Source: DATLWN01 sp964422615 (GTDB lineage: Bacteria > Pseudomonadota > Zetaproteobacteria > Mariprofundales > Mariprofundaceae). From it: DNA of 64,000 nucleotides. Shown here piece by piece: positions 16,574-25,349 of this stretch. Position numbers and translations under genes: made by a program. Location: the NCBI GenBank assembly GCA_964422615.1, contig CAYRBJ010000002.1, positions 1-64,000 of the forward strand. The letters run 5' to 3'. Every line of letters starts with the position of its first letter. The stretch's first letter is position 1. The notes beneath the pieces were generated by a model. The model made no database searches. It saw nothing but the letters and a program-made list of their open reading frames with translations, and was not told the DNA's origin.

Positions 16574-17092
16574 GTGGCGCTTCGACGGGGGGAGAAAGGA
16601 ATTCTCATTCTGACCGCTATTGTCGTGACATTCTATGCCACGAAGAACATTATCACGATGATACGCCACCCGATCAGCCAGGATCCCGGCATTCCTTTCT
16701 ACTCGACTGCCAGCCACGAGGTCGCCAGGAAGGCTACCGATATCATCCGTGAACAGGGATGTCGCAATTGTCATACGCTATGGGCGACGCAGTCCATGGT
16801 CCGATTCGTTCCCTCCCCCCCGCTGGATGGCATTGGTTCTCTGCGCAGCAAGGCTTGGCTGTACAAATATTTCAGCACTAAAAATCCGCAGGAGATGCTG
16901 CCATCCCGCCTGAAGCCGAAATACCGCATGCCCTCATTCGCTAACCTGCCGGAGAACAAAAGGCGATTGCTGGCAGACTATATGGCGAGCCTGAAGGTTA
17001 AGCCCTGGTATCTCAAAAAGGTGAGGGAGGTGGAGTATGAAAAACTCACTGGTCATCCCATGGTGGACGCCGGAAAAAATCCTTCGCGGTAG
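16574..17092 (+). CDS. Membrane-anchored monoheme cytochrome c (CcoO-like)
   Basis: 172 aa from GTG. One helix (about 9-27), then a heme domain with CRNCH around residue 62 and a candidate axial Met in KYRMPSFANL. The segment AWLYKYFSTKNPQEMLPSR and the distance to YRMPSF match the CcoO heme domain, so this is a short CcoO-type protein in an operon without its own CcoN; it may serve the oxidase at 11949. It overlaps the next gene by 56 bases. Confidence 0.84.
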   Translation: MALRRGEKGILILTAIVVTFYATKNIITMIRHPISQDPGIPFYSTASHEVARKATDIIREQGCRNCHTLWATQSMVRFVPSPPLDGIGSLRSKAWLYKYFSTKNPQEMLPSRLKPKYRMPSFANLPENKRRLLADYMASLKVKPWYLKKVREVEYEKLTGHPMVDAGKNPSR

Positions 17093-17501
17093 TATAGCGT
17101 TTGCAGTTGCATTCGGCCTGATCCATTTCGGATTGCGTTTGCTCGGGGTGCGTGTCGAGTTGTTCACCGGCATAGGTTATTTTGATTTCACGTGGGGGAT
17201 GAGCATATTCGTGCTGCCGGGGATTGCCGGGTTCGTGGTGTCGTCCATCTACGGTCTCGGTGGCAAGATTCTGGCGTATTTTCCGCCCCTGCCCGTGCTG
17301 GCCCTGGATTATTATAGTTCCCTGCATTCGCTGCACCTTCCAGCGGGAAGCCAGTTGATGCCGCTCGGGTGGTGGGGTTTTTTCGTTATCCTGGCCACCG
17401 AATCATCGGCGATTGGCGGTGTGTTTGGCGAGGTAATGAACAAGCGTATCTATGGATGGAATTCGGAACGGCGACATTCCGATGTGATGGAGGATGAGTA
17501 A
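17037..17501 (+). CDS. Polytopic membrane protein of unknown function
   Basis: 154 aa with about four hydrophobic segments; FGLIHFGLRLLGVRVELFTG and a conserved-looking WWGFFVILATESSAIGG. No recognisable ligand motif. The ATG has GGAGGTGG upstream and begins inside the end of the cytochrome gene (56-base overlap); the end overlaps the next start by one base. Confidence 0.73.
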   Translation: MKNSLVIPWWTPEKILRGSIAFAVAFGLIHFGLRLLGVRVELFTGIGYFDFTWGMSIFVLPGIAGFVVSSIYGLGGKILAYFPPLPVLALDYYSSLHSLHLPAGSQLMPLGWWGFFVILATESSAIGGVFGEVMNKRIYGWNSERRHSDVMEDE

Positions 17502-18574
17502 TGGCACGTCAGGTCGGATGGGATTTTAAGGGCATAAAGGGCGCAGCCCTGTTGCGGCGTAAGCGGTTTATTGCGTCTACGTTGATTACCTGTGTTGCCG
17601 GTGCCTTTCTCGGCGGCGTCTTTCATACGATTTTCCTGGCCAAAGGGCGGGTCGAACAGATGCGTCACCACGCCGGGTATGATGCGCAGAGCAAGTCCGA
17701 AGTGACCAATCATATCCAGGCTGCAGGCGAATTCACGAATGAAGCCACGCGCTTGAGCATGAAGGACAACGTTTCCGTCTATAACGTTGCCGCTGCGCAA
17801 GGTCTGCTGACAGACAAGGTATGGGAACGTCTTGCCAAAAGGGTGAACGTACCGGCCGGCAATTTCCTGATGGGCACCAACCGTCCGGAAAGCGATATCC
17901 AGGATCAACCGCAGCATACCGTGTACGTGAAGGCCTTCCGTATCGACAAGTTTCCGGTGACCAATGCGCAATATGCCCTGTTCATTGCCGAGGTCGCGCA
18001 CCGGGCCCCCTCATCATGGGTCAACGGGGCGATCCCCGTGGGTTACAGGGTGCATCCCGTGACCAACGTATATTGGCAAGACGCCGTGGATTATTGCACC
18101 TGGGCGGGTGGCTCCCTGCCGACCGAGGCTCAGTGGGAAAAAGCGGCTAGGGGGACGGATGGTCGCAGATGGCCATGGGGCAATCGCATGTCTCCAACCA
18201 TGCTCAATACCTATAATACCGTCGGCTCGACCTCCTCTGTGTTTGCGCACACAAAGAACGCCAGCCCGTACGGCGCCGTCGACATGGCGGGTAATGTCGC
18301 CGAATGGACCCGAAACGATTTCAAGCCCTATCCGGGGAGCACGGCTCCGACATCGATGTTCATCGCCAAGGCCAGGAAGGGGGTCGGCATTGTGGAACAC
18401 TATAAGGCGATCCGCGGCGGTTCATGGATGAGCGATCCGTTTTCCACGGCCACGTACCACAGGAACTACGCCCATCGCGGTGACGCTACCAATTTCATCG
18501 GGTTCCGATGCGTGTACCCGGCAAAGAACACCAATGCGAATAGCAGGGAGATCGCTCATGCGCAGACTCATTAA
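17501..18574 (+). CDS. Membrane-anchored formylglycine-generating-enzyme-like protein lacking catalytic cysteines
   Basis: 357 aa. N-terminal helix (about 24-45), a linker, then a complete FGE-sulfatase (SUMF1/PvdO/EgtB) domain from about residue 120: VPAGNFLMGTN, FPVTNAQYALFI, SLPTEAQWEKAARG, MAGNVAEWTRN, IRGGSW and GFRCV are all typical. The active-site cysteine pair of FGE should lie in the stretch following GGSW, but this reads FSTATYHRNYAHR with no Cys. So it is probably not a formylglycine generator; related cysteine-less members act in other pathways. Location in a cytochrome operon suggests a role with the oxidase, by inference. Confidence 0.83.
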   Translation: MARQVGWDFKGIKGAALLRRKRFIASTLITCVAGAFLGGVFHTIFLAKGRVEQMRHHAGYDAQSKSEVTNHIQAAGEFTNEATRLSMKDNVSVYNVAAAQGLLTDKVWERLAKRVNVPAGNFLMGTNRPESDIQDQPQHTVYVKAFRIDKFPVTNAQYALFIAEVAHRAPSSWVNGAIPVGYRVHPVTNVYWQDAVDYCTWAGGSLPTEAQWEKAARGTDGRRWPWGNRMSPTMLNTYNTVGSTSSVFAHTKNASPYGAVDMAGNVAEWTRNDFKPYPGSTAPTSMFIAKARKGVGIVEHYKAIRGGSWMSDPFSTATYHRNYAHRGDATNFIGFRCVYPAKNTNANSREIAHAQTH

Positions 18575-18860
18575 TCATCCCATGACCCGGTTTGTCGTAC
18601 CGGCACTGCTGCTGATCTTTGCCTTGCCCAGAAACGCCCTGGCATCCTGGGATGTGCTGGGTGAGTACAGTTACCTGCATGTCTCTTTCTCCACGATCTG
18701 GCATATATTCATTTTTATTCTCATCCTGGTGATGATGCCTTTTATCCTAATGATCTTTGTGGCATGGAAGCGCGGTCCGTCGGACGATGAAAAGAGGATC
18801 GAGTCGGTCAACTTCCCTGTGGCGGACAAGAGCGATCGCGAGGCTAAGGAGCGCGAATGA
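18558..18860 (+). CDS. Small membrane protein with signal peptide
   Basis: 100 aa. Signal-like helix to NALAS (about residue 29), then WDVLGEYSYLHVSFSTIWHI and a second helix (about 48-70), ending in a charged tail. Two histidines (YLHVS, IWHIF) are near the second helix. GGGAG precedes ATG and the gene overlaps the FGE-like gene by 17 bases and the next by 4. Unknown. Confidence 0.72.
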   Translation: MRRLINHPMTRFVVPALLLIFALPRNALASWDVLGEYSYLHVSFSTIWHIFIFILILVMMPFILMIFVAWKRGPSDDEKRIESVNFPVADKSDREAKERE

Positions 18861-19237
18861 AAACGCGGTTGTTGTTTCTTCTGACCCTGTTGCCCATGTT
18901 GCTGGTCATGTCGCAGCCTTCACTGGCTGCGCCAGGCGGCAGTGCACAGCAGGGTACCAGCATGCAGCGGGATCTCGGCGCCATGCAGGCATTCAACGAC
19001 ACGCATGCAGATGAGGAAGGGCTGCTCAAGGTCAAGGCCAAGGAGCGGCACGAAATCCTGTTCTTCATGGGGCTTGCGCTGATCATCACGTTGGTGATTA
19101 CCGTGTTGTTCGGCCTGAGCATGGTGTTGGGGGGCAAGCAGGTGTTCGTCTGGCATATGATATTTGCCGGTATCTCCGTTACCCTTGCCCTCGCCCATGC
19201 CGTGACGGCCATCATCTGGTTCTCTCCGTTTGGATGA
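18857..19237 (+). CDS. Small membrane protein with signal peptide
   Basis: 126 aa. Signal peptide to SLAAP (about residue 25), a polar region with QAFNDTHADEEG, then two helices (about 68-90 and 97-122) containing VWHMIFAGISVTLALAHAV with two histidines, possible heme ligands but not proven. Overlaps the preceding gene by 4 bases. Unknown family. Confidence 0.72.
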   Translation: MKTRLLFLLTLLPMLLVMSQPSLAAPGGSAQQGTSMQRDLGAMQAFNDTHADEEGLLKVKAKERHEILFFMGLALIITLVITVLFGLSMVLGGKQVFVWHMIFAGISVTLALAHAVTAIIWFSPFG

Positions 19238-19306
19238 TCTTTTCTGCCGCATACCGGAGCCTCTACCATCACCCCTGAATCGCATGCCGTAATCGACAAT
19301 CCTGAC

Positions 19307-21901
19307 ATGAAGGCAACACCCCGACCCGTATGGCTTTTGCTGCTGTACGGCATCTCCGGATTCACGGCCCTGGCCTACGAAGTGCTGTGGATGCGGCTGG
19401 TTTCCACGCTGAGCGGGGCCAGCAATTTCGGCATGGTGGCCACGCTCATCGCCTTCATGGCCGGCCTTGGCCTGGGTAGTGCGTTCGGGGCCCGCTGGCG
19501 TCTGTCACCACGCCTGTCCCTGCGGGTGTTTGCCGCTTGCGAGATCTCCGTGGCGTTGCTGTCCCTGGTGATGCCGAGCATCGCCGCCCTGCTTGAACGC
19601 GGTTTCGAGACCATGGCCGGAAGCATGGGCATGACCGGCTGGATGAGCTTCCACGTGCTGGTCAGTCTGCTGCTGCTGATGGTGCCCGCCACGGCGCTGG
19701 GGATCACCTTCCCCTGCGTTCTGCGTGCCCTGGCCAAAACCCCCGTGGGCGTGGGTCGTATCTACGGACTGAATACCCTGGGAGGGGTGCTGGGGGCTTT
19801 GGCTCCGCTCGTGCTTTTGCCATGGCTTGGCTGGGGGCTGGCATTGCGCATCATCGCCGGCATCGGCCTGGTGGTCGGCTTACTCGCCCTGCTTTATTCC
19901 GTACGATGGGATGCCACGAAGCCGGAGGAGAATGACGTAGAGGCGACGCGTCCTGTTTGGCATGAATTGATGGCCTATGCCGGCATCGGGGCTGCTGCGC
20001 TGATGCTCGAGGTGGGTTGGACCCGCCTGTACGGCATGGTGTTTATGCGCACGGAATACGTGCTCGGAGTGATCCTGGCCGTGGTATTGCTCGGTATCGC
20101 CATCGGTAGCCTGATTGCCAAGCGGGCCGGTGAGGGCATCCTGAACTGGCTACCCCTGATCGCGGGGCTTGCTTCCCTGCTGCCTCTGGTATTTCTGCCA
20201 CACGTTTCCGCCTGGATGGAGACCGCCCGATTTTACTCCCTGCCAGGCTCGTTGTTCACCCGGGGTACCGTGATGCTACTCTTGACGATCCTGGCCACCA
20301 TGTCCCTCGGGGCGTGGTTGCCAGTCATCGCGCGCAGGCAGCCCGATAAGGGTGCGGCGGCCTGGCTGTATGGCTTCAACAGCCTCGGTGCGGCTGTGGG
20401 GGCCGGTGTGGCAGGCTGGCTGGTGCTGCCATGGCTGGGAGCCACGGCAGTGATCGGCATCGCCGCCTTGTTGCTGGGCGTCTGCGGCGCATACTGGTGC
20501 ACCGTCCGGCGTGCCCGGTATCTGCTGGTGTTGCTGGTTCCCGCCGTCGTTTTTGTTTGGCGGGTGCCTGCCGTGTCTGCCATGCTTCCCCACCAGTATG
20601 GGGATACCCACGATCTGTCCCGGTACGAGGATGCGGTTTCAACGACGCAGGTCGTGGCAAGGCGCAATGGTGAACGCATCCTGCTCGACGACTTGCAGCG
20701 CGTTGACGCATCCACCGATCCCACCGCCATCGCGGTACAGAAGAACGAAGCCCGGTTGCCGCTGTTGCTGCATCCCGGTGCCAGATCCATCCTGTTTCTG
20801 GGTCTGGGCACCGGCATCACCGCATCGGTGGCACATCAGATTCCGGATCTGTCAGCGGTGGCGGTAGAGCTGTCGACGGGCGCGATCCGGGCGGCTGGCA
20901 AATGGTTCGGGCGTTTCAATGATGACGCCCCGCACTGGTTGGATATCCGCCATGACGACGCCAGGCGTTTTCTGATGGCCGATACGCGACATTTCGACGT
21001 GGTCGTCGGAGACCTGTTCCATCCAGATCTCGCAGGCCGTGGGCTGCTGTTGTCGCTGCAGCAGTTTAAGCGCGTGCGTACCTGTCTGAGTCCCACGGGT
21101 GTTTATGCGCAGTGGCTGGCACTGAACCAGTTCGATCTGACCAGCCTCAAGATCGTGCTGGCGACATTCCGACAGGTGTTCCCGAACAACATGATGGTGC
21201 TGGATGGATTTCATCTGGCCATGGTCGGATTCCGGGGTTCGATGCCTAGGGCCGCGGCGATCAAGGCCTGGGCGCAGAAGCACCCGCAGGCCCTGACGGG
21301 CGGGGAGGGGTGGCAGACATGGCTGGGCAGGGACATCGGTCCGATCCCGGCTTTTGCATCGCCCATCCAGGACGAGTGGTCACCGGTGGTGGAATTCCGC
21401 TTGGCGAAGGTGCGCGTGGAGGGAAATCTGGATGTTGCTAATATCCTGGCATGGCTGCTGCAGACTCGGCCCAAGCCGCGGGATCTGCTGGCGCACTGGC
21501 ATCTTGATAAGGCAGCATTGCCCGGCGTGGTTTCCGCCTCTTTGGCCACGTATGCGATGATGCATGCCTGGGAGGCGATGTTCTCCGGCCGTTCCCAAAG
21601 CGTTTCTTCGTTCATCCGCCTGGCCTATGAGGCCAATCCGCGGGATCGCTGGGTGGGATTTGCGGTGGCGGATGCCATGGCGAATCGTATTAAAAGCCTG
21701 AAACTGGATGATGCGAAGGCGAAGAAGGCATGGGAGCGAGTGCTGTCCGTCCGGCCCGATGACATCGCCGCCTTGCGTGCGTTGTGGCATCTGGCACGCA
21801 AGCATGGAGACAAGCAACAGGCAGGGGCACTGCTTGCTCGGCTGGAGCGGATGATTCCTCTTGACCCAGAGGTGTTGGCCGCTCAGCATAAAAAGGAATA
21901 G
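19307..21901 (+). CDS. Fused membrane transporter-like / spermidine synthase-like protein
   Basis: 864 aa. Residues 1-440 form about 13 helices of the type fused to spermidine synthase domains (start ISGFTALAYEVLWMRLVSTL). About 460-690 is a Rossmann methyltransferase-like domain: SILFLGLGTGITAS, VAVELSTGAIRAA, DDARRFL and DVVVGDLFHP match the aminopropyltransferase fold. The tail (700-864) is alpha-helical and TPR-like. Such proteins rarely make spermidine and their activity is open. It follows the small oxidase genes by 69 bases and precedes ccoG, so it may share their transcript. Confidence 0.82.
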   Translation: MKATPRPVWLLLLYGISGFTALAYEVLWMRLVSTLSGASNFGMVATLIAFMAGLGLGSAFGARWRLSPRLSLRVFAACEISVALLSLVMPSIAALLERGFETMAGSMGMTGWMSFHVLVSLLLLMVPATALGITFPCVLRALAKTPVGVGRIYGLNTLGGVLGALAPLVLLPWLGWGLALRIIAGIGLVVGLLALLYSVRWDATKPEENDVEATRPVWHELMAYAGIGAAALMLEVGWTRLYGMVFMRTEYVLGVILAVVLLGIAIGSLIAKRAGEGILNWLPLIAGLASLLPLVFLPHVSAWMETARFYSLPGSLFTRGTVMLLLTILATMSLGAWLPVIARRQPDKGAAAWLYGFNSLGAAVGAGVAGWLVLPWLGATAVIGIAALLLGVCGAYWCTVRRARYLLVLLVPAVVFVWRVPAVSAMLPHQYGDTHDLSRYEDAVSTTQVVARRNGERILLDDLQRVDASTDPTAIAVQKNEARLPLLLHPGARSILFLGLGTGITASVAHQIPDLSAVAVELSTGAIRAAGKWFGRFNDDAPHWLDIRHDDARRFLMADTRHFDVVVGDLFHPDLAGRGLLLSLQQFKRVRTCLSPTGVYAQWLALNQFDLTSLKIVLATFRQVFPNNMMVLDGFHLAMVGFRGSMPRAAAIKAWAQKHPQALTGGEGWQTWLGRDIGPIPAFASPIQDEWSPVVEFRLAKVRVEGNLDVANILAWLLQTRPKPRDLLAHWHLDKAALPGVVSASLATYAMMHAWEAMFSGRSQSVSSFIRLAYEANPRDRWVGFAVADAMANRIKSLKLDDAKAKKAWERVLSVRPDDIAALRALWHLARKHGDKQQAGALLARLERMIPLDPEVLAAQHKKE

Positions 21902-21991
21902 CACCATGGAGGGTCCGCGCTACCTACGCTCATTGCCCGGTTCCTGCATCGCTCCGGTTTTCGAATGGCCACACCAAGGAGGAGCTTAGGC

Positions 21992-23293
21992 ATGCAGCAA
22001 GAAGCCATCGACACACCTCCGTATATCTCCGAGAAAAGGGGTTCACGCAGCGCCAACCGCCTGCATCTATGGCGGCGGCTCACGCAGATCGCATTTCTGC
22101 TGGCGCTGGTATTCGTGCCCATGTTCGGAATGTTCCGCATCGATGTGGCCACGGGTGCCTTCGTGATCGGCAACTACCAGATATGGTTCTCCGATTTTCC
22201 CATCATCATCGGGCTGTGGGTGTTCCTGGCCAGTGCCCTGGTCCTCACCTATTCGTATTTCGGCGCCGTGTTCTGTGGCTGGCTGTGCCCGCAGGGCTTC
22301 CTGTCCGAACTGGGCACGACTCTGATGCGGCGCCTGCTGGGCCGGAACGCCGATCTCGGCATCGACGGCTCCTCGGTCAAGGTGGCCGAGCGCAAGAAGG
22401 GGGTTGGCAACTGGATCAAGCTGGGCCTGGCCTTCGTCGTCGGATCGATGCTGATGGGACTGATCCCTCTGTTGTACTTCTATCCGGCGAAGGCGGTCTG
22501 GCATTTTGTCACCTTCACCCACGATCCGCATATGCCATTGTCCATCTACTGGATCTACTTTGTGTTCGTGGTGGTGTTGCTGATTGATGCGGCGCTGATC
22601 CGGCACCTGATGTGCCGTTATTTCTGCATCTACCGCATCTGGCAGCACTCCTTCAAGACGGCCGACACCCTACGCATCGGCTATGATGCCAGCCGCTCAG
22701 ACGAGTGCATCAAGTGCGGCTATTGCATGACGGCCTGCTCCGTCGATCTCGATCCCAGGGATACCGAGTTGTATTCGGGCTGCACGGCCTGCGGCGAATG
22801 TATCGTGGCCTGCGACAAGCTGCACGCGCGCAAGGACGGAGATGGACTGCTGAGCTTCGTGTTCCCGAAGGCTGAGGAGCGGGGCGGGTCGAACAGGGCT
22901 ACTATCGTGAGCCGTTTGCGCGGCGCGCTTCCGGCCATGGCCGTCGGCGCCATCATGTTCGGATACGGCGTGGCCACGTACCAGCCGTATCATTTCAGCG
23001 TCGGTAATATCGGCGGCCTTGGTACCAGCCTGAATACCTACGTGGTGCATGTGGCCAACAAGCGCTATCAGCCGGCCGAGCTGCATATCGCCGTGCGGGG
23101 GCTGAAGCCGGGACAGTATACGCTGGAGAAGCGTGCGGTTCACTTCGATTCCGCCGGCATCGAGGATGTGAAACTGCACGTAAATTGGCATAGCATCGGC
23201 CATGGATTGCACCGGTTTTCCGTGCGCGTAAGGAGCTCGGATGGCTGGAGCAAGACTTTTCCCGTTCAGTACTGGGATGTGGGGGATAGTTGA
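21992..23293 (+). CDS. ccoG: Cytochrome oxidase accessory ferredoxin CcoG
   Basis: 433 aa, CcoG/RdxA/FixG family. Five helices, the FCGWLCPQGF motif after the second, and two [4Fe-4S] motifs: CIKCGYCMTACSVDLDPRD and CTACGECIVACDK near residues 235-275. The C-terminal periplasmic Ig-like domain follows from about 345. CcoG assists copper handling in cbb3 oxidase assembly. AAGGAGG before the ATG at 21992 sets the start. Its presence supports that the neighbouring oxidase is truly cbb3-related. Confidence 0.93.
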   Translation: MQQEAIDTPPYISEKRGSRSANRLHLWRRLTQIAFLLALVFVPMFGMFRIDVATGAFVIGNYQIWFSDFPIIIGLWVFLASALVLTYSYFGAVFCGWLCPQGFLSELGTTLMRRLLGRNADLGIDGSSVKVAERKKGVGNWIKLGLAFVVGSMLMGLIPLLYFYPAKAVWHFVTFTHDPHMPLSIYWIYFVFVVVLLIDAALIRHLMCRYFCIYRIWQHSFKTADTLRIGYDASRSDECIKCGYCMTACSVDLDPRDTELYSGCTACGECIVACDKLHARKDGDGLLSFVFPKAEERGGSNRATIVSRLRGALPAMAVGAIMFGYGVATYQPYHFSVGNIGGLGTSLNTYVVHVANKRYQPAELHIAVRGLKPGQYTLEKRAVHFDSAGIEDVKLHVNWHSIGHGLHRFSVRVRSSDGWSKTFPVQYWDVGDS

Positions 23294-23745
23294 TGGCTGA
23301 GAAAATTCCGGAGGAAAAACCGGAGGAAGAGGAGCACGTCTCGACCCCGGTGGAAAGCACATGGGGCGAGAAGGCCGACGATCATTTCGGGTACGATTCG
23401 GACGAGGAACGTAAGCTCAAGCGGGGGCTTGAGGATTGGGAACTGGTCGATTCGATCCCGACCTCCCAGAAGCCGGTGCCGAAATGGTTCATCTGGATAA
23501 TTGTGGCCGTGGCCTTTGTGGCCATCAGCCTTAGCTTCCCATTCTTCGGGCGGCGGGCCGATATCATGTTCAACTGGAGCGGTTGGGGCTTCGGCGTCAT
23601 CGCCGCCATCGTCTACCTGAGTGTCATGAGCATCTTTGTGCTGGTCATGGTACGCATGTACGGCTCCGGCATGGGAGGGAGACTGGATAGCGATGTGGAG
23701 AAGGACAAAGATGAAAAGGCCGAAGGCGAGCATGAAGAGAAATAG
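23293..23745 (+). CDS. Acidic two-helix membrane protein
   Basis: 150 aa. The first 60 residues are strongly acidic (KIPEEKPEEEEH), then two helices (about 66-86 and 95-121), then a charged tail DKDEKAEGEHEEK. It shares one base with the ccoG stop. No heme motif. Unknown family. Confidence 0.72.
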   Translation: MAEKIPEEKPEEEEHVSTPVESTWGEKADDHFGYDSDEERKLKRGLEDWELVDSIPTSQKPVPKWFIWIIVAVAFVAISLSFPFFGRRADIMFNWSGWGFGVIAAIVYLSVMSIFVLVMVRMYGSGMGGRLDSDVEKDKDEKAEGEHEEK

Positions 23746-24028
23746 GGCCCTGTTGTATTGCCTTTTGCTTGCGGGATGCGGCAGCAATGGTGGCACTGCG
23801 GACCATCATGCTGCGGACGCTGCAAGCGTGCAGAGCCGGAACGGCGTGCTCGGAAAATACTGTTCCGCCTGCCATGCGCCGCCTTCCCCCAAACTGCATT
23901 CGAAAAGTGAGTGGCCCGGGGTTGTGGCCCGGATGAACCTGCACCGCGTGGAGGCGAGGATGACCGCACTGACCGATCCCGAGCGCCAGCAAGTGCTGGC
24001 ATACCTTCAGTCCCATGCGGAAAAATAA
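23732..24028 (+). CDS. Small cytochrome c lipoprotein
   Basis: 98 aa from the ATG at 23732: signal with lipobox LLAGC, then YCSACHAPPSP (heme site CSACH) and AHAEK-type end; a Met in VARMNLHRVEARM could be the axial ligand. An upstream ATG at 23711 with a better ribosome site (AAGGA) would only lengthen the signal region. Overlaps both neighbours (14 bases each side). Confidence 0.8.
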   Translation: MKRNRALLYCLLLAGCGSNGGTADHHAADAASVQSRNGVLGKYCSACHAPPSPKLHSKSEWPGVVARMNLHRVEARMTALTDPERQQVLAYLQSHAEK

Positions 24029-24416
24029 ACGACGCCCGATACTGCTGCTCTGCCTTCTGCTTGCTGGCCTGCTGGCCGGCTGCGGCAGTGATGCCCATTT
24101 CTATATCACGAAACACTGGGATGGCTGGAAAATCAAGCTGGAGACCAGGCCGCATCCTATCCAGGCGGGGCATGATGAGTTCCTGGTACACATCACAGGG
24201 CCCCACCATACACTGCCTGAAGGCATGATCGTCCGCTATCGTTTGAGCCCCAAGGATCATTGGATTCAGGCCATGCCGGATGGCCTGAGCGATGTTTTCA
24301 GGCGGGCATTGACGATTCCCGATCCGAAGCATGCGAAGCTGTATGTGCACCTGCAGCTTTTCAAAAAGCAGACGCAATTGGTGTTTGATCTGTCCAAGAC
24401 ACTGGCGCATCCATGA
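24015..24416 (+). CDS. Lipoprotein with FixH/YtkA-like domain
   Basis: 133 aa. Lipobox LLAGC at about residue 23; the mature part HWDGWKIKLETRPHPIQAGH and EFLVHITG resembles the beta-sandwich of YtkA and of CcoH/FixH, which accompanies CcoG and the copper ATPase in cbb3 assembly. The match is at the fold level and by context. Overlaps the cytochrome genes on both sides. Confidence 0.7.
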   Translation: MRKNKRRPILLLCLLLAGLLAGCGSDAHFYITKHWDGWKIKLETRPHPIQAGHDEFLVHITGPHHTLPEGMIVRYRLSPKDHWIQAMPDGLSDVFRRALTIPDPKHAKLYVHLQLFKKQTQLVFDLSKTLAHP

Positions 24417-24856
24417 CATGGGCAGGCAGGGGCGCATGGCGCCTGCTGCGCCTGCTGCCGGTTTTGAGCCCGCTGCTGATGACGCCGGCTGTCGCGCATG
24501 CCGCTGACGTCGGCAATGCCACCCGCGGCGCGATCGTGGCGCGGGTCCGCTGTTCGGCCTGCCATTTCCTGAACCGGCCTGAAAAGAAACTCGGCCCGGG
24601 ATTGCTCGGCATTTACGATCGTGCGCCGAGCATCAGCGGGGTGCCGTTCAAGCGCTGGGATGCGAAAGCCCTGAATGCGTGGCTTAGCGGCCCCCGCAAG
24701 ATCAAGACCAATACCCTGATGATCCTGCCGCCATTGCCGCCCCAGGACAGGGCGGATGTGATCGCCTATTTCAAGCAGCAGAGCCGGCGTCTCAGCTCCG
24801 ACTCTGGCGGCTCTTCTTCTCCAGGCGCTCCTGCCTCTTCTCCAGGCGTTCCTTGA
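24413..24856 (+). CDS. Periplasmic monoheme cytochrome c
   Basis: 147 aa. Signal peptide to AVAHA (about 30), heme site CSACH near residue 47, LGPGLLGIYDRAP matching class I cytochromes (GPxLxGxxxR), and an axial Met in TLMILPPLPP. The last about 20 residues (Ser/Gly/Pro-rich) lie in DNA shared with the 3' end of the convergent gene at 24792. It is the last gene of the second respiratory operon. Confidence 0.84.
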   Translation: MTWAGRGAWRLLRLLPVLSPLLMTPAVAHAADVGNATRGAIVARVRCSACHFLNRPEKKLGPGLLGIYDRAPSISGVPFKRWDAKALNAWLSGPRKIKTNTLMILPPLPPQDRADVIAYFKQQSRRLSSDSGGSSSPGAPASSPGVP

Positions 24857-25349
24857 GCTTCTTGCTGGGCTTCCAGCGGCGCAACACCATCATCCTGTTG
24901 CCCCCTCTGTCATCGGAGCACAGCGGACAGGTCAGATAGGCCAGAAAGAGTTCGTGCGGCATGCGACCCTCCTGGATCAGTTCGGTCTGCATGTTCCGGA
25001 TCACCGGCTTCACGCTGCCGATATCGCCACGATGCATGGCCACGCGCAGACGGAACGGGCTGGGCAGATGGTTAACCCTTCTGGCGGCGCACTCTTCCTC
25101 CTCGAGCAGACGCAGGTGTTTGCCGCGAAACGCGGCTGAGAGTGTCAGGGCGAACCCCGGCCACCGTTCTTTCAGGCCAAGGCGTGTGATGTCCTCGTCC
25201 TGGCGCTTGCGGTACAGATCGAAGGCGATGGGAAAATGCAGCAGCATCGGGGCCGGTTGCGTATGGACCAGCCAGCCTCCGATATCCACATCCTGCCCGT
25301 CCCATTCCTTGGGATAATGCTGCGGGCAGCCGCAGGGTAGGGCGGTCAT
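24792..25349 (-). CDS. Uncharacterised Cys-motif protein next to the short CcoN-like gene
   Basis: 185 aa with CGCP near the N-terminus and CPLC near residue 145, a conserved-looking PKEWDGQDVDIGGWLVH and a basic tail (KKLKERLEKRQERLEKKS). The two Cys pairs could bind a metal or be redox active. Start 25349 overlaps the stop of the preceding gene by 4 bases (ATGA), so both are one operon. Its 3' end overlaps the convergent cytochrome gene by 65 bases. No named family. Confidence 0.75.
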   Translation of the reverse strand: MTALPCGCPQHYPKEWDGQDVDIGGWLVHTQPAPMLLHFPIAFDLYRKRQDEDITRLGLKERWPGFALTLSAAFRGKHLRLLEEEECAARRVNHLPSPFRLRVAMHRGDIGSVKPVIRNMQTELIQEGRMPHELFLAYLTCPLCSDDRGGNRMMVLRRWKPSKKLKERLEKRQERLEKKSRQSRS

